Shown here: positions 1 through 7,913 of the stretch, piece after piece
How positions within the stretch are numbered: the stretch's first letter is position 1
How the letters are laid out: every line of letters begins with the position of its first letter
Assembly: GCA_036013505.1 (NCBI GenBank)
Contig: CP107851.1
Span: 7,171,001-7,235,000 of the forward strand
DNA from: Streptomyces sp. NBC_00510
GTDB lineage: Bacteria; Actinomycetota; Actinomycetes; Streptomycetales; Streptomycetaceae
Direction of reading: 5' to 3'
Length of the DNA: 64,000 bases
Translations under genes and position numbers: made by a program
Notes under the pieces: generated by a model
Seen by the model: the letters and a program-made list of their open reading frames with translations, nothing else
The model's database searches: none
Told to the model about the DNA's origin: nothing

Positions 1-622
1 CCCGCACGGCGTCGACGGCGTTCGCACGCCGCTCCGCGACCGGGACCAGACCCAGGTGCCGGGAGGGCGTGCCGACCGCCGTGTCGCGCCGCAGCGCGCC
101 CAGCACGGGCACGCCGGCGCCGTCGAGGGCGTCGCGCAGCAGCTCCTCGTGCCGGTCGGAGCCGACCTTGTTGAGGATGACGCCGGCGACCCGCACCTCC
201 GGGTCCCACGAGGCGAAGCCGTGCACCAGCGCCGCCACCGAACGGGACTGCGACGAGGCGTCCACCACCAGCACCACCGGTGCCCGCAGCAGCTTCGCCA
301 CGTGCGCGGTGGAGGCCAGCTCGCCCATCCCGGAGGCGCCGTCGAAGAGCCCCATCACGCCCTCCACGACGGCCAGGTCGGCCCCCCGCGCACCGTGCAG
401 GAACAGCGGTGCGATCCGCTCCGGGCCGCACATGTACGCGTCCAGGTTGCGGCCCGGACGGCCGGTGGCCAGCGCGTGGTAGCCGGGGTCGATGTAGTCG
501 GGGCCCACCTTGTGCGGGGAGACCGCGAGCCCGGCCTCCGCGAAGGCGGCCATCAGACCCGTGGCGACGGTGGTCTTGCCGCTCCCGGAGGCCGGGGCCG
601 CGACGACGATCCTGGCTACCAC
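1..622 (-). CDS. cobB: Cobyrinate a,c-diamide synthase, CobB/CbiA (3' part beyond window)
   Basis: Amidates cobyrinic acid at the a and c side chains using glutamine and ATP in the cytoplasm, a step of cobalamin synthesis. The visible N-terminal 207 residues start with a dethiobiotin-synthetase-like P-loop (VVAAPASGSGKTT) and continue with VGPDYIDPGYH, EGVMGLFDG and VAGVILNKVGS, all typical of CobB/CbiA. The C-terminal glutamine amidotransferase domain lies outside the window. The GTG start at 622 overlaps the end of cobO, so the two are probably translationally coupled. It is the last visible gene of the riboswitch-controlled cob operon. The assignment is secure although the gene is cut by the window edge. 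Confidence 0.93.
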   Translation of the reverse strand, partial: MVARIVVAAPASGSGKTTVATGLMAAFAEAGLAVSPHKVGPDYIDPGYHALATGRPGRNLDAYMCGPERIAPLFLHGARGADLAVVEGVMGLFDGASGMGELASTAHVAKLLRAPVVLVVDASSQSRSVAALVHGFASWDPEVRVAGVILNKVGSDRHEELLRDALDGAGVPVLGALRRDTAVGTPSRHLGLVPVAERRANAVDAVR

Positions 623-1212
623 TCGATGCCCTTCTGGCCCTTCTGGCCGGCGTCCATCGGGTGCTTCACCTTGCCCATCTCGGTGACCAGGTCCGCGAAG
701 TCCAGCAGCGGCTGCGGGGCGTTGCGCCCGGTGATGACGACGTGCTGGGTGCCGGGCCGGTCCCGGAGCACCGACACCACCTCGTCGGTGTCGATCCACC
801 CCCAGTGCAGCGGGTAGGCGAACTCGTCCAGCACGTACAGCCGGTAGGTCTCGGCTGCCAGGTCGCGCTTGACCTGCTCCCAGCCCTCACGCGCGGCGTC
901 CTCGCTCTCGGAGATGTCCCGCTGGACCCAGGACCAGCCCTCGCCCATCTTGTGCCAGGCGACGGTGCCGCCCTCGCCGGAGGCGCCGAGCACGCGCAGC
1001 GCCCGCTCCTCGCCGACCTTCCACTTCGCGGACTTGACGAACTGGAACACCCCGACCGGCCAGCCCTGGTTCCAGGCCCGCAGCGCCAGGCCGAAGGCGG
1101 CGGTCGACTTCCCCTTGCCGGTGCCGGTGTGCACCATCACCAGCGGCCGGTTGCGGCGCTGGCGCGTGGTCAGACCGTCCTGCGGCACCACACTCGGCTG
1201 TCCCTGCGGCAT
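616..1212 (-). CDS. cobO: Cob(I)yrinic acid a,c-diamide adenosyltransferase CobO
   Basis: Transfers the adenosyl group from ATP to the cobalt of the corrin ring (CobO/BtuR/CobA family). The 198-aa protein has the family P-loop VMVHTGTGKGKSTAAFGLALRA near residue 26, then GVFQFVKSAKWKVGE, a VLDEFAYPLHWG segment and VITGRNAPQPL. Length is normal for the family. The ATG at 1212 shares one base with the stop of the upstream chelatase gene, and the end overlaps the GTG of cobB. It sits in the middle of the leftward cobalamin operon and should follow its B12 riboswitch. Confidence 0.95.
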   Translation of the reverse strand: MPQGQPSVVPQDGLTTRQRRNRPLVMVHTGTGKGKSTAAFGLALRAWNQGWPVGVFQFVKSAKWKVGEERALRVLGASGEGGTVAWHKMGEGWSWVQRDISESEDAAREGWEQVKRDLAAETYRLYVLDEFAYPLHWGWIDTDEVVSVLRDRPGTQHVVITGRNAPQPLLDFADLVTEMGKVKHPMDAGQKGQKGIEW

Positions 1213-3257
1213 TACGCGGCCCTCCGTACATCCCGTACCAGTGCCGCGACGCTGTCAGCGCGCAGCTCGTCCAACGTCACGGCGGTGCCGTGCAGTTCGC
1301 GGGCCAGCTCACCCGCGAGCCCCAGGCGCACCGGCCCGGACTCGCAGTCGACGACCACCGACGCGGTGCCCTCGGCCGCCAGCAGCCGTGCGGCCCGCGC
1401 GGCCGTGCGCACCGGCTCGGGGCCGCCGGTCGCCCGGCCGTCGGTGACCACGACCAGCAGCGGGCGGCGCGAGGGGTCCCGCAGCCGCTCCACGCGCAGC
1501 ACGTCCTGCGCCTTCAGCAGCCCGGCGGCCAGCGGGGTGCGGCCGCCGGTGGGCAGCTTCTCCAGGCGTGCCGCGCCCGCCTCGACCGACGAGGTCGGCG
1601 GCAGCGCCAGCTCCGCCGTCGCGCCGCGGAAGGTGACCAGGCCGACCTTGTCGCGCCGCTGGTAGGCGTCGAGCAGCAGCGACAGCACCGCGCCCTTGAC
1701 CGCGCTCATGCGCTGCCGGGCGGCCATCGAGCCCGAGGCGTCGACGACGAAGAGCACCAGGTTGCCCTCGCGGCCCTCCCGCACCGCCTCGCGCAGGTCG
1801 TCCCGGCGGATCACCAGGCCCGGGCCGCCGCGCCCGCGCGCCCGCTGGTGCGGGGCGGCGGCGAGCACGGTGGCGGCCAGGTGCAGCTTGGACAGGGCGC
1901 CGCGGGGCCGCCGGGCGCCGGTCGTCCTGCCGTGCGCCGTACGGGCCCGTGAGCGGCGGCCCGCGGCGCCCTCGCCGAGGCCGGGAACGGTCAGGGCGCG
2001 GGCCTTGAACGGCTCGGCCGCGGGCACCGCGGCCCGTTCCCCGGCGCCGCCCTGCGGCGCCTGCGCGGGCTCGGGCCCGGGCTCGGGCTCGGGCTGGGGA
2101 CCGGAGTCCGCCGGCTCCCGGGGCGGGGCGATGTCAGGGGTGGCGTCGGGGGTGCCGTCGTCACCCTGCGGCGGGCGGCCGCCGCCGTCGGGTCCGCCCC
2201 CGTCGGGGCCGGGACCGGGGTCCGGGTCCGGGTCGTCGTCCTCGGCGCGGTTGCGCTCCAGGGTCTCGTCGAGCTTCTCCTCGTCCAGGCCCGGCGCGTC
2301 GAAGGGATTGCGGCGGCGCCGGTGCGGCAGCGCCAGCAGCGCGGCCTGCCGTACGTCGGCGTCGGTCACGTCGGTGCGTCCGGCCCAGGCGGCCAGGGCG
2401 GTCGCCGTGCGCGCCATGACGATGTCCGCGCGCATCCCGTCCACCTCGAAGGCCGCGCAGGTGGCCGCGATCTGGCGGAGCGCGCCGTCGCCGAGCGACA
2501 CCGCGGGCAACAGCGCCCGCGCCGCCGCGATCCGCTCGCGCAGTTCCCGCTCGTCGGCCTGCCAGGCGGCGGCGAAGCCCGGCGGGTCCGCGTCGTAGGC
2601 GAGGCGCCGCCGGACGACCTGCACCCGCTCGTCGGTCTCCCGCGACGCCGCGACCTCCACCGTGAGACCGAAGCGGTCCAGCAACTGCGGCCGCAGCTCG
2701 CCCTCTTCGGGGTTCATCGTGCCGACGAGGAGGAAGCGCGCGGCGTGGCGCACGGAGACGCCCTCCCGCTCGACGTAGGAGGCGCCCATGGCGGCCGCGT
2801 CCAGCAGCAGGTCCACCAGGTGGTCGTGGAGGAGGTTGACCTCGTCCACGTACAGCACGCCGCGGTGCGCGTCGGCCAGCAGCCCCGGCTCGAAGGCCTT
2901 CACGCCCTCCGCCAGGGCCCGTTCGATGTCCAGGGCGCCGACGAGGCGGTCCTCGGACGCGCCGACCGGCAGCTCCACCATGCGCGCCGCCCGGCTCTCC
3001 GCGCCGGCGTCCGGGCCGTGCGGCCCGTCCGGGCAGGCCGGGTCGGGCGCCGCCGGGTCGCAGCCGAAGCGGCAGCCGGGCACGACGTCCACGGGCGGCA
3101 GCAGTGCCGACAGCGCCCGTACGGCGGTCGACTTGGCGGTGCCCTTCTCGCCGCGCACCAGCACACCGCCCACCGCCGGGCTGACCGCGTTCAGCAGCAA
3201 CGCCAGGCGCAGGTCCGCCATCCCGACGATCGCGGTGAAGGGGTAAGGGGTGCTCAC
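1212..3257 (-). CDS. Magnesium/cobalt chelatase ATPase, fused ChlI-ChlD type with VWA domain
   Basis: Putative ATPase partner of a metal chelatase, probably the cobaltochelatase of aerobic B12 synthesis. The 681-aa protein has an N-terminal AAA+ domain (Walker A GEKGTAKST near residue 37, then VLYVDEVNLL and GTMNPEEGELRPQLLDRFGL), a Pro/Asp/Gly-rich linker at about residues 330-410, and a C-terminal von Willebrand A domain with a MIDAS motif (VVDASGSMAARQRM). It therefore fuses the ChlI and ChlD roles. The GTG start at 3257 has an AGGAGG ribosome site. Its usual large partner CobN is not between it and cobQ, which is odd. The cobalt specificity comes from the operon context and is an inference. 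Confidence 0.88.
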   Translation of the reverse strand: MSTPYPFTAIVGMADLRLALLLNAVSPAVGGVLVRGEKGTAKSTAVRALSALLPPVDVVPGCRFGCDPAAPDPACPDGPHGPDAGAESRAARMVELPVGASEDRLVGALDIERALAEGVKAFEPGLLADAHRGVLYVDEVNLLHDHLVDLLLDAAAMGASYVEREGVSVRHAARFLLVGTMNPEEGELRPQLLDRFGLTVEVAASRETDERVQVVRRRLAYDADPPGFAAAWQADERELRERIAAARALLPAVSLGDGALRQIAATCAAFEVDGMRADIVMARTATALAAWAGRTDVTDADVRQAALLALPHRRRRNPFDAPGLDEEKLDETLERNRAEDDDPDPDPGPGPDGGGPDGGGRPPQGDDGTPDATPDIAPPREPADSGPQPEPEPGPEPAQAPQGGAGERAAVPAAEPFKARALTVPGLGEGAAGRRSRARTAHGRTTGARRPRGALSKLHLAATVLAAAPHQRARGRGGPGLVIRRDDLREAVREGREGNLVLFVVDASGSMAARQRMSAVKGAVLSLLLDAYQRRDKVGLVTFRGATAELALPPTSSVEAGAARLEKLPTGGRTPLAAGLLKAQDVLRVERLRDPSRRPLLVVVTDGRATGGPEPVRTAARAARLLAAEGTASVVVDCESGPVRLGLAGELARELHGTAVTLDELRADSVAALVRDVRRAA

Positions 3258-3330
3258 GCGGCCTCCTGGGTCGAACGGTCGTTGCGGCGGTGCTCACGGA
3301 CGGCCCCGCTCCGGGGCCGCGACGGGGTGC
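3258..3330 (-). other. cobQ-chelatase spacer with repeated GTGAGCACC and a hairpin
   Basis: This 73-nt spacer holds two further copies of GTGAGCACC (near 3334 and 3297) besides the chelatase start. It also contains an 8-bp inverted repeat, CGGCCCCG/CGGGGCCG (3301-3319). The copy at 3297 reads MSTAATTV before running into unrelated sequence, which looks like a gene start without a gene. It may be a remnant of a deleted cobN; see findings. Confidence 0.45.
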
Positions 3331-4842
3331 TCACGGCGCCCCCGGGGGGACGAAGGGCAGCCCCGCAGGGGGGCCCTGCTCGATGAGGCGGAGCAGCGCG
3401 CCGGTGTCGGCGTGCTCCTCGATCAGGTCGCCCAGCCGGTCCAGCTGCTCCTCGCGGAGCGCGCCGAAGGCGGTGCCGGGGGCGGGTACGAAACGCCGTC
3501 CCGCGGCCTGGGCGACGCGGCGCAGGAAGGCGCGGCGGAAGCCGTCGCTCTCCAGCGAGCCGTGCCAGTGGGTGCCCCAGACCGCGCCGGTGCGGCAGCC
3601 GTCCAGGAAGGGCTCGTCGCCGCCGCGGACGTCGGCGACGCCGTGGTGGATCTCGTACCCCTCGACCGGTTCGCCGTACGCCTTCCCGGAGGGCCGGGCC
3701 AGGGTCTTCGCCACGGCGAAGCGGACCCGCACCGGCAGCAGGCCGAGCCCGGCGACCGTGCCCGCGCGGGACTCGACGTCGTCCTCGATCGTCTCGGCGA
3801 GCATCTGGAAGCCGCCGCAGATCCCCAGCACCGGGCGCCCCTGCGCGGCCCGGCGGGTGACGGCATCGGCCAGGCCCCGCTGCCGCAGCCACTCCAGGGC
3901 CTTGACCGTGCCGCGGGTGCCGGGCAGGACGACGAGGTCGGCGTCGGCCAGTTCCTCGGGCCGGTCGACGAAGCGGACGACGACACCGGGCTCGGCGGCG
4001 AGCGCGTCCACGTCGGTGAAGTTCGACATCAGCGGGACCGCCGCGACGGCGACCCGAAGGACGTCCTCACCGTGCGGCGCCGCCGTGTCCGACTCCCTGA
4101 CGGTGCCGCGCAGCGACATCCGCAGGCCGTCCTCCTCGTCGATGCCGAGGCCGTGCCGGTACGGCAGCACCCCGTAGAAGCGGCGTCCGGTCAGCCCGCG
4201 CAGCATCTCGAGACCCGGCTCCAGCAAGGACACGTCGCCGCGGAACTTGTTGACCAGGTAGCCGCAGACCAGCTCCTGGTCCTCGGGGGCCAGCAGCGCC
4301 GTCGTCCCGAAGAACGAGGCGAAGACCCCGCCCCGGTCGATGTCGCCGACCACGACCACCGGGAGCCGGGCGGCCCGCGCCAGGCCCATGTTGACGATGT
4401 CGCCCTGCCGCAGGTTGATCTCGGCGGGGCTGCCGGCGCCCTCGCAGATCACCGCGTCGTACCGGCCGCGCAGCTCCTCCAGGCAGCCGGTGACGGTCTC
4501 CAGCAGCTGCGCGCGGCTCCCGTTGTGGTAGCCGCGCGCGCTCATCTCGCCCACCGGGCGCCCCATCAGGACGACCTGGCTGGTGCGGTCCCCGCCGGGC
4601 TTGAGCAGCACCGGGTTCATCAGGGCCGAGGGCTCCACGCGCGCCGCCTGGGCCTGCATCGCCTGGGCGCGGCCGATCTCGGCGCCCTCGCGCGTCACGT
4701 ACGAGTTCAGCGACATGTTCTGCGCCTTGAACGGCGCCACGGACACACCCTGCCGCGCCAGCCACCGGCAGATCCCCGCCGTGACGACGCTCTTGCCGGC
4801 GTCCGACGTGGTCCCGGCGACCAGCAGGCCCCCGCCCCTCAT
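3331..4842 (-). CDS. cobQ: Cobyric acid synthase CobQ
   Basis: Catalyses the four remaining glutamine-dependent amidations of adenosylcobyrinic acid a,c-diamide. The 503-aa protein begins at the ATG at 4842 (MRGGGLLVAGTTSDAGKSVV) with the family P-loop, followed by PFKAQNMSLNSYVT and EGAGSPAEINLR. The C-terminal amidotransferase-like domain shows GICGGFQML with the catalytic Cys, and a GTHWHGSLE segment. A longer open frame extends upstream, but that part runs inside cobD in another frame and is not coding. The start overlaps the cobD stop by 4 nt (ATGA). Length and motifs fit the family well. Confidence 0.95.
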   Translation of the reverse strand: MRGGGLLVAGTTSDAGKSVVTAGICRWLARQGVSVAPFKAQNMSLNSYVTREGAEIGRAQAMQAQAARVEPSALMNPVLLKPGGDRTSQVVLMGRPVGEMSARGYHNGSRAQLLETVTGCLEELRGRYDAVICEGAGSPAEINLRQGDIVNMGLARAARLPVVVVGDIDRGGVFASFFGTTALLAPEDQELVCGYLVNKFRGDVSLLEPGLEMLRGLTGRRFYGVLPYRHGLGIDEEDGLRMSLRGTVRESDTAAPHGEDVLRVAVAAVPLMSNFTDVDALAAEPGVVVRFVDRPEELADADLVVLPGTRGTVKALEWLRQRGLADAVTRRAAQGRPVLGICGGFQMLAETIEDDVESRAGTVAGLGLLPVRVRFAVAKTLARPSGKAYGEPVEGYEIHHGVADVRGGDEPFLDGCRTGAVWGTHWHGSLESDGFRRAFLRRVAQAAGRRFVPAPGTAFGALREEQLDRLGDLIEEHADTGALLRLIEQGPPAGLPFVPPGAP

Positions 4843-5825
4843 GCGTTCCTCCTCCGGGCGACCGCGCCCCACGCCAGGCGCCCGCCCACCGCGACCGCCA
4901 GCGCCAGCGCGCCGATCCGCCGCGACAACCGCGCCGCCCGTTCGATGTCCCGTACCTCCACCGGCCGGTTCCCCGCCCCCAGGACGGGCCGGTGCTCGAC
5001 CCGCCCGCCATAGGCAAGCGTCCCCCCGAGGCGCACGCCCAACGCCCCCGCGAACGAGGCCTCCACCGGTCCCGCGTTCGGGCTGGGATGCCGGGAGCCG
5101 TCCCTGCGCCAGGCCCGCCAGGCCCCCCGGGGGTCGGGCCCGGCCAGCACCGCGAGCGCGGCGGTCAGCCGGGCGCCGGGATAGCCGGCCACGTCGTCCA
5201 GCCGGGCCGCCGCCCAGCCGAACCGCCGGTGCCGCGGCGACTTGTGACCCACCATCGCGTCGAGGGTGTTGACCGCCCGGAAGCCCACCAGCCCGGGCAC
5301 GCCGCCCAGCGCGCCCCACACCAGGGCGCCCACGACGGCGTCCGAGGTGTTCTCCGCGACGGACTCCACGACCGCCCGGGCCAACTGGGCCTCGTCCAGC
5401 GCCTGCGGGTCGCGGCCGCACAGATGGGGCAGCCGCCCGCGCGCCGCCTCGGTGTCCCCGGCGGACAGGGCGGCGCCGATGGCGCGCGCCTCCCGTACCA
5501 GGGAGGTCCCGCCGAGCACGGCCCAGGTCGCCGCCGCCGTCAGGGCGACGGAGGCGGGGCCGGAACGGCGTGCCGCACGCTGGAGCCCGGCCGCGGCCGC
5601 CACCGCGCCGCCCGCGCACAGCGCCGTGTGGAGGGCGCCCCGGCCGCGGTGGTCGCGCCACAGTGCACGCTCCAGGCCGGCGGCGGCGCTGCCGAAGACC
5701 GCCACGGGGTGACCGCGGCGCGGGTCGGCGAGGGCGAGGTCGGCGAGCCAGCCGAGGGCGGCACCGGTGGCGAACGCGCACGGCGCCGCGGCGCCGGTGT
5801 CGGGTGAACGGCCGGGGCCGCGCAT
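4839..5825 (-). CDS. cobD: Adenosylcobinamide-phosphate synthase CobD/CbiB
   Basis: Membrane protein that attaches the aminopropanol arm to adenosylcobyric acid. The 328-aa product has hydrophobic segments and family motifs LGWLADLALADPRRGHPV, ESVAENTSDAVVGALVWG, RAVNTLDAMVGH and PNAGPVEASFAGALGVRLGG. I chose the ATG at 5825 because GAGGA lies 8 nt upstream; GTG codons at 5828 and 5840 are alternatives. It is the first gene of the leftward operon and lies directly behind the cobalamin riboswitch. Its stop overlaps the cobQ start. Confidence 0.93.
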   Translation of the reverse strand: MRGPGRSPDTGAAAPCAFATGAALGWLADLALADPRRGHPVAVFGSAAAGLERALWRDHRGRGALHTALCAGGAVAAAAGLQRAARRSGPASVALTAAATWAVLGGTSLVREARAIGAALSAGDTEAARGRLPHLCGRDPQALDEAQLARAVVESVAENTSDAVVGALVWGALGGVPGLVGFRAVNTLDAMVGHKSPRHRRFGWAAARLDDVAGYPGARLTAALAVLAGPDPRGAWRAWRRDGSRHPSPNAGPVEASFAGALGVRLGGTLAYGGRVEHRPVLGAGNRPVEVRDIERAARLSRRIGALALAVAVGGRLAWGAVARRRNA

Positions 5826-5861
5826 CACAGGAGTCCTCACTCAGGGTCCGCGCCCTGGTTC

Positions 5862-6045
5862 GACGTGACCGGCGACGAGAGTCTCCTGGCTCCCGGATCG
5901 GCGGCACCCCCGGCCTTCCAGCCCCTCACGGGGCCGTGGCCATGGGCGGGGGTCCGCTCCCCGGTGACAGTGGCGGGACCGCGCCGGATTCGCACCGGAC
6001 TTCCTCTCCTGCCGCCGTTTGGCGGTTCCGATACCACCACGCGCC
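5862..6045 (-). ncRNA. Cobalamin (B12) riboswitch
   Basis: On the minus strand this untranslated stretch contains the conserved core GGTGCGAATCCGGCGCGG followed by TCCCGCCACTGT (plus coordinates 5967-5996). The B12 box GAGCCAGGAGACTC lies at about 5878-5892. The element ends about 40 nt before cobD. In this family adenosylcobalamin binding shuts down the downstream genes, so the whole cobD-cobQ-chelatase-cobO-cobB operon is expected to be repressed by B12. The expression platform was not resolved by eye. Boundaries are approximate. Confidence 0.92.
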
Positions 6046-6079
6046 GCTCCGGCCCGTCAACTCACCGCGACGGCTTGTG

Positions 6080-6123
6080 GAAAAGAAGAAACCCCAGCTC
6101 ACGGCCGGAAAGCCGGGAGCTGA
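6080..6123 (-). terminator. Intrinsic terminator of the pit operon
   Basis: On the minus strand an interrupted stem (CAGCTC/GAGCTG plus CGGC/GCCG around GGAAA) is followed by a T-rich run (TTTCTTCTTTT). It lies 50 nt past the 79-aa membrane-protein gene and just before the B12 riboswitch, so it separates the two leftward operons. T-rich tails are uncommon in such GC-rich DNA, which supports the call. Confidence 0.8.
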
Positions 6124-6171
6124 GGTCAACTTCACACCGGGCCGCGCGCACGCGGCCCGGGGACCCGCGGG

Positions 6172-6411
6172 TCAGGCGACGATCAGGAAGATCCCGTACG
6201 CGACGGCTGCCGCGCACAGCGCGAAGCACAGGTACGCGCCGCTGCGGGCCAGCGCGGTCGAGCCGGCGGCGGAGCCGCCGCCCGCCTCGCCGGTGGCCGC
6301 GCCCTGCTTGGACAGGCCCACGATGCCGAGGGTGAACAGGCCGACGAGTCCGATGGTCACGGCGAGGCTGACGCCGAAGACGGAGCCGAGGGCAGCCCAG
6401 TCGATGTGCAT
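6172..6411 (-). CDS. Small membrane protein linked to the phosphate transporter
   Basis: A 79-aa protein with two hydrophobic helices (about residues 8-33 and 57-79) separated by a short Gly/Ala/Ser-rich loop. It starts MHIDWAALG and ends in FLIVA. No domain name is certain. It follows the Pit transporter by 37 nt on the same strand and precedes the operon terminator, so it is probably cotranscribed and may be a small accessory of the transporter. That role is inferred from position only. Confidence 0.8.
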   Translation of the reverse strand: MHIDWAALGSVFGVSLAVTIGLVGLFTLGIVGLSKQGAATGEAGGGSAAGSTALARSGAYLCFALCAAAVAYGIFLIVA

Positions 6412-6448
6412 GATGCTGATTCCTTCCGGGGCCGGTGCGGCGCCGCCG

Positions 6449-7666
6449 TCAGGCGGAGGCCTGGGCGGGGTCGGCGTCGACGGTGGCGGCCGTGAGGCCG
6501 GCGGGCGGCGGGATCACGGCGGCGATCGCCGTGGTGATGACGCCCGGCTCCTCGGCGTCGCCGTGGGCCTCGTTGACGTTGGTGTGGTCGACGGGCTTGC
6601 GGCGCGAGGCGATCCAGATCGCGACGCAGGCGGCGAGGGCCAGGACGGCGACCGCGGTGACGCCCAGGTCCCCCTGGTCGGCCAGGAGCGCGGCGCCCGC
6701 CGCGACCAGACCCGCGGCCGGAAGGGTGAGCCCCCACGCGGCGAACATGCGGCCCGCGGTGCTCCACCGGACGACGCCGCCCTTGCGGCCGACACCGGCG
6801 CCCATGACGGAGCCGGAGCAGACCTGCGTGGTGGAGAGCGAGAAGCCGAGGTGGGAGGAGGCGAGGATGACGGTGGCGGCGCCGGTCTGGGCGGCGAAGC
6901 CCTGCGGCGGCTGGATGTCGGTGATGCCCTTGCCCATGGTGCGGATGATCCGCCAGCCACCGATGAAGGTGCCGAGCGCGATCGCCATGCCGGCCGACAC
7001 GATGACCCACAGCGGCGGGTCGGAGTCGGGGGCGACGACGTTGCCCGCGATCAGGGCGAGGGTGATGACACCCATGGTCTTCTGTGCGTCGTTGGTGCCG
7101 TGCGCGAGGGAGACCAGACCGGCCGAGGCGATCTGCCCGGCCCGGTAGCCCTTGGCGGTCGCCTTCGGGTCGGCGTTGCGGCCGATGCGGTAGGTCAGGC
7201 GGGTCGCCAGCATCGCGGCGAGACCGGCGACCACCGGGGCGCAGACGGCCGGGATCAGGACCTTCATGACGACCGCGTCACCGTTGATCGAGCTGAAGCC
7301 CGCGGAGGCGACGGAGGCGCCGATGAGGCCGCCGAACAGGGCGTGGGAGGAGCTGGAGGGGAGGCCCGCCAGCCAGGTCAGCAGGTTCCAGACGATCGCG
7401 CCGACGAGCCCCGCGAAGATCACCTCGGGCTTGATGCCCGCGCTCTCGTCGAGGATGCCGCCGGAGATCGTCTTCGCCACCTCGACGGAGAGGAAGGCGC
7501 CGACGAGGTTGAGCACGGCGGACATGGCCACCGCCGTCTTGGGCTTGAGCGCGCCAGTGGAGATGGTGGTCGCCATCGCATTGGCGGTGTCGTGGAAACC
7601 GTTCGTGAAGTCGAACACGAGTGCGGTAATGATCACGATTCCGATCAGGAGCGTGATGTGTTCCAT
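6449..7666 (-). CDS. pit: Low-affinity inorganic phosphate transporter, Pit family
   Basis: Integral membrane phosphate (or metal-phosphate) symporter. The 405-aa protein has the N-terminal Pit signature FDFTNGFHDTANAMATTIST, a repeat of it in the second half (LVSLAHGTNDAQKTMGVI) and about ten hydrophobic segments. I chose the ATG at 7666 (MEHITLLIG) over an in-frame codon 12 nt upstream because homologues start there. A PHO box lies about 55-72 nt upstream on the same strand, so PhoP control under phosphate limitation is expected. It corresponds by position to the pitH2 gene of S. coelicolor (from memory). Confidence 0.93.
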   Translation of the reverse strand: MEHITLLIGIVIITALVFDFTNGFHDTANAMATTISTGALKPKTAVAMSAVLNLVGAFLSVEVAKTISGGILDESAGIKPEVIFAGLVGAIVWNLLTWLAGLPSSSSHALFGGLIGASVASAGFSSINGDAVVMKVLIPAVCAPVVAGLAAMLATRLTYRIGRNADPKATAKGYRAGQIASAGLVSLAHGTNDAQKTMGVITLALIAGNVVAPDSDPPLWVIVSAGMAIALGTFIGGWRIIRTMGKGITDIQPPQGFAAQTGAATVILASSHLGFSLSTTQVCSGSVMGAGVGRKGGVVRWSTAGRMFAAWGLTLPAAGLVAAGAALLADQGDLGVTAVAVLALAACVAIWIASRRKPVDHTNVNEAHGDAEEPGVITTAIAAVIPPPAGLTAATVDADPAQASA

Positions 7667-7720
7667 TGACCCAGGCATTCGTTCGATCGGACAGTGGCGG
7701 TGGCGACCGTACGGAGTCTG

Positions 7721-7738
7721 GATGAACGGAAGGTGAAC
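7721..7738 (-). promoter_or_regulatory. PHO box (two 11-nt direct repeat units)
   Basis: On the minus strand GTTCACC (7732-7738) and GTTCATC (7721-7727) are spaced exactly 11 nt start to start. This is the direct-repeat geometry of Streptomyces PhoP operators (consensus GTTCACC). It lies about 55-72 nt before the Pit transporter start and is positioned to control it. Confidence 0.78.
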
Positions 7739-7913
7739 GAGGGGAGGCGCGGCGGTGCCGGTGCGTGCGGGGGGTGTGGGCCCGTGTGGACTTCGCCCCG
7801 GAATCCGGCCTTGGACGTGCTTCGATCGCCCTTCCCGGCGCCTCCGGAAGAGATCCTGGTCACGGCCCGGGGCCGTCGTGACCCAGCGGGGGGGACGGGC
7901 CCAGGGCCGCGGC

